A program made the translations under genes and the position numbers. Shown piece by piece: positions 43,792-52,553 of a DNA stretch of 64,000 bases. Positions within the stretch are counted from its first letter, which is position 1, and each line of letters opens with the position of its first letter. This stretch comes from Lachnospira sp900551945 (GTDB lineage: Bacteria; Bacillota; Clostridia; Lachnospirales; Lachnospiraceae). The notes under the pieces were generated by a model. That model was not told where the DNA came from, ran no database searches, and saw nothing but the letters and a program-made list of their open reading frames with translations. The stretch is from contig DBFCCI010000034.1 in assembly GCA_048380335.1 (NCBI GenBank), positions 5,976-69,975 of the forward strand. Reading direction: 5' to 3'.

Positions 43792-44910
43792 TTAATACAC
43801 TATATCGCCCTCAATCATATAATCTCTATCAAATGTGGTTATACTAGAATTAACAATATTAAAAGCTTCTGACACCTCTGACACGCCAGCTCCACCTACT
43901 GGAGTAATAGCCGCTTTACCACCGAATATTTTCATACCTATATACCCATAAAAATGATTTACTATTCTTGCTTGTAATGCACTAAAATTAAGTGTTGCGC
44001 CACCTTCTAACAATATACTGTCAATCTGCTTGTCATACAGTATTTTCATAAGCTCGCATAAATCTATATGTTCGCCCTTTAATGACACTTCAATTACTTC
44101 AATTCCCATAGCTTTTAAAATATTAATCTTTTCAAATATCTTATGTTTATTATCATTTATAATATTTTCAGATATTTTTGCTGTTGCAATATATGTCTTA
44201 TATTTATCTGCACTTTTACATATATTGCTATCTAGTGGAATATTAAGATGTGTGTCACAGATTATTCTTATAGGTGAAATACCATCTTTCATCCTACAAT
44301 TAAGCATTGGATTATCTTGTATTACTGTGCCAATGCCTGTCATTATTGCGGTGTACTTGTGCCTTAAAAAATGTACATGGTTTCTGCAAGCTTCATTTGT
44401 TATCCATTGTGATTTACCTGTTTTTGTTGCTAACTTTCCATCGGCAGTCATAGCATATTTCATAGCAACGTAAGGCGTATGTGTTGTGATATAGTGGAAA
44501 AATATTGGATTTAACTTATCACATTCTTCTTTGCATATATCTTCATATACTGTTATGCCATTTTGCCTTAATAATTCGCAGCCTTTTCCTGCAACTAAAG
44601 GATTAGGGTCTTTTGAACCTACATATACTGTTGTAATTCCCGAATTTATTATTGCTTCTGTGCATGGTGGAGTTTTACCATAATGACAGCAAGGCTCAAG
44701 TGTCACATACATTTCTGCACCTTTCATGCTTTCGCTACATTTCATAATTGCATTGCGTTCAGCATGAAATTCACCGCATTTGTGATGATAATCCTCGCTT
44801 ATAATTTTCCCATTCTTTACAATGACTGCACCGACTAAAGGATTAGGATGTACATTTCCAATACCTTTTTTAGCAAGCTCAATTGCTCGCTTCATGTACT
44901 GTATATCCAT
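43792..44910 (-). CDS. ribD: Bifunctional deaminase/reductase RibD
   Basis: Residues 1-145 form the pyrimidine deaminase with zinc motifs HAERNAI and PCCHYGKTPPCTEA; residues 146-372 form the NADPH-dependent reductase (KYAMTADGKLATKTGKSQWIT, LLEGGATLNFSAL). It carries out steps 2 and 3 of riboflavin synthesis. It is the first gene after the FMN riboswitch; a terminator lies 26 bases upstream of its start. Confidence 0.95.
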   Translation of the reverse strand: MDIQYMKRAIELAKKGIGNVHPNPLVGAVIVKNGKIISEDYHHKCGEFHAERNAIMKCSESMKGAEMYVTLEPCCHYGKTPPCTEAIINSGITTVYVGSKDPNPLVAGKGCELLRQNGITVYEDICKEECDKLNPIFFHYITTHTPYVAMKYAMTADGKLATKTGKSQWITNEACRNHVHFLRHKYTAIMTGIGTVIQDNPMLNCRMKDGISPIRIICDTHLNIPLDSNICKSADKYKTYIATAKISENIINDNKHKIFEKINILKAMGIEVIEVSLKGEHIDLCELMKILYDKQIDSILLEGGATLNFSALQARIVNHFYGYIGMKIFGGKAAITPVGGAGVSEVSEAFNIVNSSITTFDRDYMIEGDIVY

Positions 44911-44935
44911 TTTTCAGTCCTTTCCAATCTTCAGA

Positions 44936-44970
44936 GAAAAAAAGAACCCTGAACCGTTATGGCTCAGGGT
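44936..44970 (-). terminator. FMN-controlled terminator of the rib operon
   Basis: On the minus strand ACCCTGAgCC pairs with GGtTCAGGGT and is followed by TTCTTTTTTT. It lies between the FMN aptamer and ribD and is the expected expression platform, although about 180 bases separate aptamer and terminator. Confidence 0.85.
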
Positions 44971-45151
44971 ATTATAGACTATTTATATATATCAAAAATA
45001 TATTATATATTGCAATAAATATTATTTTTAATAGTTTTATAATGTACTATTAATCTACTATACAGTTATTAATATTAACTTATATAAATACTATATTAAA
45101 AATTAATACTAAAAAATAACAATATAAATATTCTGATATATAGTTATATTT

Positions 45152-45262
45152 AATCTTCTTCCATCCAGACTATAACTGTCGGCTCCGGAATTTCACCGAA
45201 ATCTGCAATAAAGCTTGTGGGCTATAACCACCGATTGGGACTTGCACCCTACCCTGAAGATT
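45152..45262 (-). promoter_or_regulatory. FMN riboswitch (RFN element)
   Basis: Read on the minus strand the aptamer shows RFN consensus pieces in order: TCAGGGTAGGGTGCAAGTCCC, a CGGTGGTTATAGCCC arm, GGTGAAATTCCGGAGCCGAC, AGTTATAGTCTGGATGG and the closing AGAAGATT. FMN binding would favour the downstream terminator and shut off ribDE-BA-H. Confidence 0.95.
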
Positions 45263-45401
45263 TATTTATTTTACTTTTCTATCACAGTATAGCACTATAG
45301 TTGTTATATATCAATAGTATTTTTAAATTAATTATAACAAATTTATAATATAGACAACTTAGTACTTATTACTCTTTAGCAAGTTATTAAATTCTTTTTA
45401 C

Positions 45402-46391
45402 TTACTTCATAACTCTTAATTTTTCTGGCTTATCTACTGGCTTTATATCTTGATTAATATGATTTTTTAAAGCTTCAAGTTCCTTGTTATCACTTTCCAT
45501 AATAAGTCTTACTAATTCTTTAGTAATAAGATATGCACCATATTTATTAAGATGTGTATCTTCTGAAATTGTATCTTTCTTTTTCATTTCTATATCAAAA
45601 TCATCGGGCCATATCCCTTTATTAATTCCCTTTTTAATTGACATAAGATAATGAATATTAGCTTGTCCTATTTTTTCAAACAAAGCTTTTGAAGCTTCAA
45701 ACAAATCAATAAGTGGTACATTACACTCTATCGCAAGTTGTTTTGCTGCTCTTATATAACTGAAATTATTTCCACCATGAAGACCTGCACCATCTTTTAG
45801 CTTACCATCATCGTTAAATACTGTTCTTGCAACAGCTGTTACTATTACAGGAATTGCTCCATGCTCTCTTGCCATATCAACATATTGCTTTAAAAACCAT
45901 TTATATGTACCTTTACTTCCGTCTGAAGAATATGGATAGTATTTTTCATGTGGATATTCTGATAACATATTAAGAACACTGTCAATAACTGCTTGTTTAT
46001 CTTTGATATTATTATCTGCATATAAAGCATTTATATACTCTTTTGGAATATATGTTTTATCTACAAGTTCACCTGGTATTAAAGGATATCTTCCATTACT
46101 ATCTGGCTGACCTAAACTTACAAGTCTATTAAACATAGTTCTATATTCTTTAGAATTGTCATCATTATGACAAAATTCAATTAAAAGATAATCACCTTTT
46201 TGAATATTGTCATTTATTTTATCAAATCTTCCTTCATTGATAAAAAGTCTTGAACTTCTACCACCTTTTGCCATGTTAATAACCTCACAATCATTACATG
46301 CCATTTGTTTTAAGTATTGTCCCCAACCAGCAATAAACTCTTCATCTGTATAATCTTGTACTAAAGAGTCACCAGCAAGATAAATTTTCAT
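45402..46391 (-). CDS. SGNH/GDSL hydrolase, rhamnogalacturonan acetylesterase type
   Basis: A 329-residue esterase without signal peptide. Catalytic blocks are GDSLVQDY (Ser), GWGQYL, NMAKGGRSSRLF (Gly), FCHNDDN (Asn block) and the late EDTHLNKYGA (Asp-x2-His). The set matches the rhamnogalacturonan acetylesterase subgroup, which removes acetyl groups from pectin; a cytoplasmic form would act on imported oligosaccharides. The block III reads CHND rather than GHND. It follows queF by 20 bases and appears to ride on the queuosine operon transcript, although its function is unrelated. Confidence 0.85.
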   Translation of the reverse strand: MKIYLAGDSLVQDYTDEEFIAGWGQYLKQMACNDCEVINMAKGGRSSRLFINEGRFDKINDNIQKGDYLLIEFCHNDDNSKEYRTMFNRLVSLGQPDSNGRYPLIPGELVDKTYIPKEYINALYADNNIKDKQAVIDSVLNMLSEYPHEKYYPYSSDGSKGTYKWFLKQYVDMAREHGAIPVIVTAVARTVFNDDGKLKDGAGLHGGNNFSYIRAAKQLAIECNVPLIDLFEASKALFEKIGQANIHYLMSIKKGINKGIWPDDFDIEMKKKDTISEDTHLNKYGAYLITKELVRLIMESDNKELEALKNHINQDIKPVDKPEKLRVMK

Positions 46392-46411
46392 AAATAATCG
46401 CCTCTTTACTT

Positions 46412-46909
46412 TTATCTATTGTCTACTTTCTCTGGATACATATCGTGATTTGCCATTCTGTTAAATGCTATTTCTTCCCACTTTGTACCTGGCTTTCCAT
46501 AATTGCAATATGGGTCAATTGATATGCCTCCTCTTGGTGTAAACTTACCCCAAACTTCTATATACTTTGGCTGCATAAGTTTGATAAGGTCTTTCATTAT
46601 TATATTAACACAATCTTCGTGAAAATCACCATGATTTCTAAAACTAAAAAGATAAAGTTTTAACGATTTACTTTCAACCATCTTTACTTCTGGTACATAA
46701 GATATTGTTATTGTTGCAAAGTCTGGCTGACCTGTAATTGGACAAAGACTTGTAAATTCGGGACAATTAAACTTTACAAAATAATCGTTATCTTGATGTT
46801 TATTTACAAATGTTTCAAGAACTTCTGGTGCATAATCGTCTTTATACTTAGTTCCTTGATTGCCGAGTAATGTTATACCTTTTGTTTCTTCACTATTTCT
46901 TCCTGCCAT
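46412..46909 (-). CDS. queF: NADPH-dependent preQ0 reductase
   Basis: QueF reduces the nitrile of 7-cyano-7-deazaguanine to preQ1. The 165-residue length fits the short unimodular type. The catalytic cysteine lies in SLCPITGQPDFATI, and the KSLKLYLFSFRNHGDFHEDCVN substrate motif (conserved Glu/His) is present. ATG 46909 follows AAGGAAG; the longer frame overlapping queC is unlikely. Confidence 0.95.
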   Translation of the reverse strand: MAGRNSEETKGITLLGNQGTKYKDDYAPEVLETFVNKHQDNDYFVKFNCPEFTSLCPITGQPDFATITISYVPEVKMVESKSLKLYLFSFRNHGDFHEDCVNIIMKDLIKLMQPKYIEVWGKFTPRGGISIDPYCNYGKPGTKWEEIAFNRMANHDMYPEKVDNR

Positions 46910-46928
46910 ATAATTTTCTTCCTTTTTA

Positions 46929-47615
46929 TTAATTACTTTTAATTGCTGGGTCTTTAACTCCATTTAACCTAAAAGCTTCTGCTCTGTCGATACAAGTACC
47001 ACATTTTCCACAAGGAGTATCACCGCCTTCATAGCAACTCCATGTATACTCATAAGGAACTTTTAAGTCAAGTCCCATTTTTACAACTCCTGCTTTTGTC
47101 TTATTAATAAATGGTGCAACTACCTTTAATTGCTTTCCACTTCCTAAATAAATTGCTTCATTTATTGCTTTATTAAATTCATCACTACAATCTGGATAAG
47201 CACTTCCTGCTGAGTCATCGCTGTGAGCTCCATAGTATATAACATCACAATTCTTTGAAAGTGCTATACTTGCTGCGCTTGATAAAAACAGACCATTTCT
47301 AAATGGAACATAAGTTGATACAGGTGTACCCTCTGTCTTTTTAATCTGTTCTGAATATGCTTCTTTTGGAATTTCTTTATCTGAATGTGAAAGAAGTGAA
47401 CAGTCACTATACTGAAATATCTTTGCCAAATCAAGATAAAGATGTTCTACACCGTAATACTTTGCAACATCTTGTGATGCTTTAATCTCTTTATCGTGCT
47501 TTTGACCATAAGAAATAGATAATGCAATAACATTGTCTTTTCCATACTTATCTACTGCAATTCCTAAACAAGTTGCACTATCAACTCCACCACTGAGTAA
47601 AACCATTGCTTTCAT
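46929..47615 (-). CDS. queC: 7-cyano-7-deazaguanine synthase
   Basis: QueC converts carboxydeazaguanine to preQ0 using ATP and ammonia. The PP-loop LLSGGVDSATCLG is at the start, and the C-terminal zinc site reads CYEGGDTPCGKCGTC. Length 228 is typical. Its start overlaps the end of folE by 35 bases, indicating translational coupling. Confidence 0.96.
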   Translation of the reverse strand: MKAMVLLSGGVDSATCLGIAVDKYGKDNVIALSISYGQKHDKEIKASQDVAKYYGVEHLYLDLAKIFQYSDCSLLSHSDKEIPKEAYSEQIKKTEGTPVSTYVPFRNGLFLSSAASIALSKNCDVIYYGAHSDDSAGSAYPDCSDEFNKAINEAIYLGSGKQLKVVAPFINKTKAGVVKMGLDLKVPYEYTWSCYEGGDTPCGKCGTCIDRAEAFRLNGVKDPAIKSN

Positions 47616-48192
47616 CTTTAAATCTCCCTCTTAATGTTCTTGTAAATGTCTTTGAATTATTTTTCTTGATACCCCTTGCTGTCATACAACTGTGACACCC
47701 TTCAATCATAACAGCAACATCTTGTGAGCCTGTAATCTCGCTGATAATCTCTGCTATATCTGAACCAATTCGCTCTTGAAGCTGTAGTCTTTTTGATACC
47801 ATATCAGCTACTCTCGCTATCTTACTTAGTCCTATAACTTTGCCATTAGGTATGTATGCAACTGTTACTTTACAGTCATACATAAGTGCCATATGATGTT
47901 CACAATAACTAAATATATCAATATCTTTTACAACCACCATATCTTTGCTATCTGTTTTAATATCCATATCTTCTTCAAATGTCTTATCAAACATCTGCGC
48001 TATTTCATGGTTAGTGTAATTCATTCCTTCAAAAACTTCTTCGTACATCTTTGCAACTCGCTTTGGAGTATCAATAAGACCTTCTCTTTCTGGGTCATCA
48101 CCTAATGCTTTTAAAATCTCTCTGATATGATACTCTATTTTTTCAGTATCTATCTTCTTATTATTAACACTATTATTTTCCAACACTTTCAC
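47581..48192 (-). CDS. folE: GTP cyclohydrolase I
   Basis: FolE opens GTP to dihydroneopterin triphosphate, the first step of queuosine and folate synthesis. The zinc site YCEHHMALM, the PNGKVIGLSKIARVAD segment and HSCMTARGIK are intact in 203 residues. Placement inside the que cluster indicates it supplies QueD. Confidence 0.96.
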   Translation of the reverse strand: MKVLENNSVNNKKIDTEKIEYHIREILKALGDDPEREGLIDTPKRVAKMYEEVFEGMNYTNHEIAQMFDKTFEEDMDIKTDSKDMVVVKDIDIFSYCEHHMALMYDCKVTVAYIPNGKVIGLSKIARVADMVSKRLQLQERIGSDIAEIISEITGSQDVAVMIEGCHSCMTARGIKKNNSKTFTRTLRGRFKDESNGFTQWWS

Positions 48193-48206
48193 CTCAAACT
48201 TTTATT

Positions 48207-48914
48207 TTATACACCTTTAGCTTTTGGGTCCCATATAAACTTGTGCATTTGTAATTGTAAATTGACATCATTCATGTTTTCTTGCTTCATAAACTCTACT
48301 ATATCAGCAGGACTTATAAGCCCAAAGGCTGAGCTTAGATAAACACTACATTTTTCAGTAAGCTTATATTTTTCTATTACTTGTTTTGCTGTCTTTAAAT
48401 CGTCAACACTTCCGCACACAAATTTTACAGTGTCTTGTTTATCTACATTAGCAAAGTTAGGCATACACATAAATTCTTCCATGCCACTACATGAAGTTTT
48501 ATAGTCGACTGTAAATGTCAAGTTATTTATTATATTATTTTTAGTTATATACTCTTGACATTTCTTTCTTATCGACAATATATCTACACTTCCATTAGTT
48601 TCAATCTCTACTCTTAAGTTATTTTCTAAAAGCATTGTTATAAGCTGTGATATATTTTCTTGTAAAAGAGGCTCGCCACCTGTAAGTGTTACATTTTTAA
48701 CTTTAGTATCTAATATGTAATCAAGTATTTGTTTGGCTGTCATAGCTTCAAAAGGTGTATCTTTATTATTAGCCCACATAGTATCGCAATATTTACACTT
48801 TAAGTTACAACCCGTAAATCTTATAAATACTGCAAGCTGTCCTGCTCTCTTACCTTCTCCATTAATACTTACAAACTTTTCTGCTACTTTATATTGATTG
48901 TAAAAATCAGACAT
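48207..48914 (-). CDS. queE: 7-carboxy-7-deazaguanine synthase (radical SAM)
   Basis: The 235-residue protein has the CX3CX2C cluster motif in FTGCNLKCKYCDTMW and the GEGKRAG motif typical of QueE, followed by TGGEPLLQ. It makes the deazaguanine ring from carboxytetrahydropterin. It lies 22 bases after queD and 15 bases before folE. Confidence 0.94.
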   Translation of the reverse strand: MSDFYNQYKVAEKFVSINGEGKRAGQLAVFIRFTGCNLKCKYCDTMWANNKDTPFEAMTAKQILDYILDTKVKNVTLTGGEPLLQENISQLITMLLENNLRVEIETNGSVDILSIRKKCQEYITKNNIINNLTFTVDYKTSCSGMEEFMCMPNFANVDKQDTVKFVCGSVDDLKTAKQVIEKYKLTEKCSVYLSSAFGLISPADIVEFMKQENMNDVNLQLQMHKFIWDPKAKGV

Positions 48915-48935
48915 TACCTTCTCCTATGTTTATAT

Positions 48936-49358
48936 TTAGTTTTCTGTATATGTCGCTGCATTGTTTGGTGTTTCATATACTGTTACAGCTTTTATGTTAT
49001 AACCACATTTTTTCATTTCATCAAAAAAATACTTTGCAAAATTTTCTGCTGTTGGTCTAAAATCAAATTCAAGTATTCTAAAATTTTCTTCTTTTAAGGC
49101 TTGTAATGTATTTTCTTTTAATGAACCTTTTTCTATAATAAGTGAATGGTCAAGTTCATCACCTTTAGCCTTTAAATCTTTTTTTAAATCGCCAAAATCC
49201 ACATACATTCCATTGTGTTGCGTATCTGTGCATAACTCATCAGTCATAACTTCTAATACTATTCTCCATCTGTGTCCATGAAGATTACTACACTTTCCTT
49301 GGTAACCTGAAAGAAAATGTGCTGAATCAAAACTGCACTCTGTTTTTAAAATATACAT
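48936..49358 (-). CDS. queD: 6-carboxy-5,6,7,8-tetrahydropterin synthase
   Basis: QueD turns dihydroneopterin triphosphate into carboxytetrahydropterin. Zinc histidines are in DSAHFL and LHGHRW; the catalytic Cys is in GKCSNLHGH; YETPNNAATY closes the protein. ATG 49358 follows AAGGAG and gives 140 residues; an upstream in-frame start lies in the riboswitch terminator region and is not supported. Confidence 0.95.
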   Translation of the reverse strand: MYILKTECSFDSAHFLSGYQGKCSNLHGHRWRIVLEVMTDELCTDTQHNGMYVDFGDLKKDLKAKGDELDHSLIIEKGSLKENTLQALKEENFRILEFDFRPTAENFAKYFFDEMKKCGYNIKAVTVYETPNNAATYTEN

Positions 49359-49412
49359 AATTTTCTCCTTACACGAATTATTTTTTATGTTAATATTGCA
49401 AATTTGTTCGCA

Positions 49413-49445
49413 TAAAAAAGACACCAGATATTTCTATCCAGTGTC
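49413..49445 (-). terminator. Leader terminator of the que operon
   Basis: On the minus strand AGACACtgGATA pairs with TATCtgGTGTCT and is followed by TTTTTT. It stands between the aptamer-like hairpin and queD, as a transcription-terminating expression platform would. Confidence 0.85.
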
Positions 49446-49508
49446 TGATATTTAGAAATCACATTATTAATATAACTTTGTCATATTAAAATAAATTATC
49501 ACAATCAG

Positions 49509-49551
49509 TCCTGGTTTTATTTATAGACAGGAAGGTACAAATGAACTGTCT
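49509..49551 (-). promoter_or_regulatory. Probable preQ1-I riboswitch of the que operon
   Basis: On the minus strand a short hairpin GACAG...CTGTC has a loop beginning TTC and containing ACCTTC, followed by the A-rich tail TATAAATAAAACC. This is the layout of the small class I preQ1 aptamer, and the genes controlled make preQ1. The aptamer is ~65 bases upstream of the terminator. Class is assigned by eye only. Confidence 0.65.
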
Positions 49552-49657
49552 TTATCTTTTTATACTATGTATCTTAAAACGTGTGCAAGTCTAGCACATT
49601 AATAATACATTGTCAATAAATATTGTTAATATTTTTAAAATATTAGCTTTGTGAAAA

Positions 49658-50023
49658 CTACATCTGTATGTCGCCAACTTTGTCATCACAAGCATAATAT
49701 ACTTTGTTATCTTCTGGCTTAACATACACTCTTAAATTCTCTGGATTGTCGATACAACCTTCAATCTTTTTAATTATTGCAGATAAATCAACTTCTTTTC
49801 CATCATACTGTAAATATACTTTTGCATTACCTGAATTCTTAATTGTTTCAATTCTTTTTAATACTGGCTCTGCCTTTGTTGTTTCAAGCATTTTTACATC
49901 TTCTTTAGCTGTTTCTAACTTCATCTGCTCCTGCTTTGATGTTTCAATTCTTTTGGCTTCTGCTTTGGCTGTTTCTAATCTTTTAAGCTCTTGTCTATAT
50001 GCTCTGCTATTTTTCTTTGCCAT
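49658..50023 (-). CDS. DUF6465-type protein with repeated charged N-terminal region
   Basis: The C-terminal ~55 residues (VYLQYDGKEVDLSAIIKKIEG...LRVYVKPEDNKVYYACDDK) match the small DUF6465 domain common in Lachnospiraceae. The first ~65 residues are a low-complexity helix with six ETAK/ETSK-type repeats (RLETAKAEAKRIETSKQ...). ATG 50023 follows AAAGGGG. Function is unknown. Confidence 0.75.
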   Translation of the reverse strand: MAKKNSRAYRQELKRLETAKAEAKRIETSKQEQMKLETAKEDVKMLETTKAEPVLKRIETIKNSGNAKVYLQYDGKEVDLSAIIKKIEGCIDNPENLRVYVKPEDNKVYYACDDKVGDIQM

Positions 50024-50250
50024 GTTAATATTAACCCCTTTCAATTTTCCTTATAATATTAAGTATACATCTTTTTTTATATTTTTTCTACCTTATTTCT
50101 ACTTTATTGTATAAATTTTATTTTTTTTCGACACAATTTCCCAAATCCTAGTATTAACTTAAATTTTTATTACTATAACCCAATTATTAATTTCAATTAT
50201 CTTACTAAAATTTATTGAAATAATAGAATAAATTAGTATCAAGAGCCTAC

Positions 50251-50299
50251 TTGACATTTAATTTCAATTGTGATTAAATATGTCGGAAGCTACATGTAG
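50251..50299 (+). promoter_or_regulatory. Promoter and operator candidate of the marR-ABC operon
   Basis: TTGACA (50251-50256), a 17-base spacer and TTAAAT (50274-50279) form a promoter. The perfect 10-bp palindrome CTACATGTAG (50290-50299) follows the -10 element and is a likely autoregulatory MarR site. The rest of the 336-base gap is AT-rich without other visible features. Confidence 0.65.
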
Positions 50300-50359
50300 T
50301 TACCTACATTTTGTTTAATCTTATTGGAAATATAAACTATTTAATAAGAATGGAGGAGA

Positions 50360-50851
50360 ATGTTGAAAAATGAAGATACTGATATCGGGCTTTTGATCAA
50401 AAAAATCAGCGAAGATATCAATAAAAAGTGTAATAATGATTTAAAAGTATGGGGAATTACTCTTTCCCAGCTTCGTATCTTAGGTTTTGTCAAATGTCGT
50501 CAAGAACAAGGTATCCTTACTTCTCAAAAGGATATAGAAAATCATTTTGAAGTATCCCACCCCACTGTTGTTGGTATTCTTAACAATCTAAAAGATAAAG
50601 GGCTTATAACAACACAAACTGATGAAAATGACAAACGTATCAAAAGAGTTTTTTTAACTCCTAAAGAAAATGAATTTCATTCATATCTTACGAAAACAAC
50701 GCTTGAAACTAACAACCAGCTTTTATGCGGTATAACAAAAGAAGAGCAAACGGTACTACTTAATCTGCTTCACAAACTAAAATCAAATATTCAGAAAGGA
50801 AATAACAATAACTATGCTGAAAACATTAATGAAACAAATAAAACAGTATAA
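50360..50851 (+). CDS. MarR-family transcriptional regulator
   Basis: A 163-residue winged-helix protein. The region LTSQKDIENHFEVSHPTVVGILNNLKDKGLITTQTDENDKRIKRVFLTPK holds the recognition helix and wing of MarR proteins. GGAGGAG precedes the ATG closely, so TTG 50363 is an alternative start. It overlaps the first ABC gene by 38 bases, a typical repressor-exporter arrangement responding to a toxic small molecule. Confidence 0.93.
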   Translation: MLKNEDTDIGLLIKKISEDINKKCNNDLKVWGITLSQLRILGFVKCRQEQGILTSQKDIENHFEVSHPTVVGILNNLKDKGLITTQTDENDKRIKRVFLTPKENEFHSYLTKTTLETNNQLLCGITKEEQTVLLNLLHKLKSNIQKGNNNNYAENINETNKTV

Positions 50852-52553
50852 AAAAGACTCATTTTTAACAATTTTTTTTGCTATGCTAGAAGTATTTATG
50901 GAAATTGCAATCCCTGTCCTTATGGCTTCTATTATTGATGACGGTATTGCAAAGCAAAATATTTCCCATGTATACAAATACGGCATAATCATGCTTCTTA
51001 CAGCACTTGTAAGTTTAACTTGTGGTTATCTGGCAGGTAAATTTGCTGCAAAGGCTTCAACTGGATTTGCATGTAATTTAAGAGATGGAATGTATAGTAA
51101 TATACAAACATTTTCATTTGCAAATATTGATAAGTATTCAACTGCTGGTCTTGTAACTCGTCTTACTACTGATGTTACAAACGTGCAAAACGCTTATCAA
51201 ATGATAATCAGAATGTGTATAAGAGCTCCATTTTCTCTTATCCTTGCGCTTATTATGGCAATTTCTATCTGTCCTCAGATAAGTGTGGTGTTCCTCGTTG
51301 CAATTATCTTTCTTTCAGTCTGTCTTGGAACTATTATTTACAGAGCAATGCCAATATTTAACGATGTATTTAAAAAATATGATGACTTAAATGCTAGTGT
51401 TCAAGAAAATATTACTGGTATGCGTGTTGTAAAGTCTTTTGTTAGAGAAGATTTTGAAAATAAAAAGTTTGAAAAGGCTGTAAATAACCTTTACCGCTTA
51501 TTTGTTAAAGCTGAAAGTAACCTTGCATTTAACAACCCATCTATGATGGCAGCTATGTATGGCTGTATTCTTGCTATTTCATGGCTTGGTGCTAAGTTTA
51601 TTGTAGGTGGAACTCTTACAACTGGTGAGCTTACAAGTCTTTTTACTTACGTTATGAGTATTTTAATGAGTCTTATGATGCTTTCAATGGCATTTGTAAT
51701 GATTACAATTAGTATCGCAAGTGCAAAGCGAATTGCGGAAGTAATCAACGAAAAAGCTGACCTTGTAAGCCCTGAAAATGCTGATACTGTTATTCCTGAT
51801 GGAAGTGTAGTTTTTGAACACGTTAACTTCTCTTATAAAAAAGGAAGTAAAAATTTTGTGCTTTCAGATATTGACTTTAAAGTTAAATCTGGTGAAACTA
51901 TTGGTATTATCGGTGGAACGGGAAGTTCTAAGTCAAGTCTTGTCAACCTTATAAGCCGTCTTTATGATGTATCAGAAGGCTGTGTTAAAGTTGGTGGTAA
52001 AGATGTAAGAACTTACGACCTTGAAGCTTTGCGTAATCAAGTTGCAGTTGTTTTACAAAAAAATGAACTTTTTACAGGTACAATTCTTGATAACTTAAGA
52101 TGGGGTAATGAAAATGCCACTGAAGAAGAATGTATCAATGCTTGTAAAGCAGCTTGTGCTGATGAATTCATTGAAAGATTTCCTAGAAAATATTATACAC
52201 ATATTGAACAAGGCGGTAGCAACGTATCAGGTGGTCAAAAACAGCGACTTTGTATTGCAAGAGCCTTACTTAAAAAGCCAAAAGTACTTATTCTTGATGA
52301 TTCCACAAGTGCTGTAGATACTTCCACTGACAGTAAAATTCGTAAGGCATTTCGTGAAGAAATACCAGGAACTACTAAGTTTATTATTGCACAAAGAATT
52401 TCAAGTATTCAAGACGCAGATAGAATAATTGTATTAGATGATGGTAAAATTCAAGCAATTGGGCCACATGATGAACTTATAAAGACTAATGAAATTTATC
52501 GTCAGATTTATGAAGGACAAACTAAGGGAGGCGGTGACTTTGATGAAAACTAA
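50814..52553 (+). CDS. ABC exporter subunit 1 (degenerate ATPase site)
   Basis: A 579-residue half-transporter with six N-terminal transmembrane helices and a C-terminal ATPase. Walker A is GGTGSSKSS, the signature is VSGGQKQR, and Walker B ends LILDDS with Asp in place of the catalytic Glu. This marks the noncanonical half of a heterodimeric multidrug exporter of the BmrCD/TM287-288 type. The start overlaps marR and the end overlaps subunit 2 by 11 bases, giving tight coupling. Confidence 0.93.
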   Translation: MLKTLMKQIKQYKKDSFLTIFFAMLEVFMEIAIPVLMASIIDDGIAKQNISHVYKYGIIMLLTALVSLTCGYLAGKFAAKASTGFACNLRDGMYSNIQTFSFANIDKYSTAGLVTRLTTDVTNVQNAYQMIIRMCIRAPFSLILALIMAISICPQISVVFLVAIIFLSVCLGTIIYRAMPIFNDVFKKYDDLNASVQENITGMRVVKSFVREDFENKKFEKAVNNLYRLFVKAESNLAFNNPSMMAAMYGCILAISWLGAKFIVGGTLTTGELTSLFTYVMSILMSLMMLSMAFVMITISIASAKRIAEVINEKADLVSPENADTVIPDGSVVFEHVNFSYKKGSKNFVLSDIDFKVKSGETIGIIGGTGSSKSSLVNLISRLYDVSEGCVKVGGKDVRTYDLEALRNQVAVVLQKNELFTGTILDNLRWGNENATEEECINACKAACADEFIERFPRKYYTHIEQGGSNVSGGQKQRLCIARALLKKPKVLILDDSTSAVDTSTDSKIRKAFREEIPGTTKFIIAQRISSIQDADRIIVLDDGKIQAIGPHDELIKTNEIYRQIYEGQTKGGGDFDEN

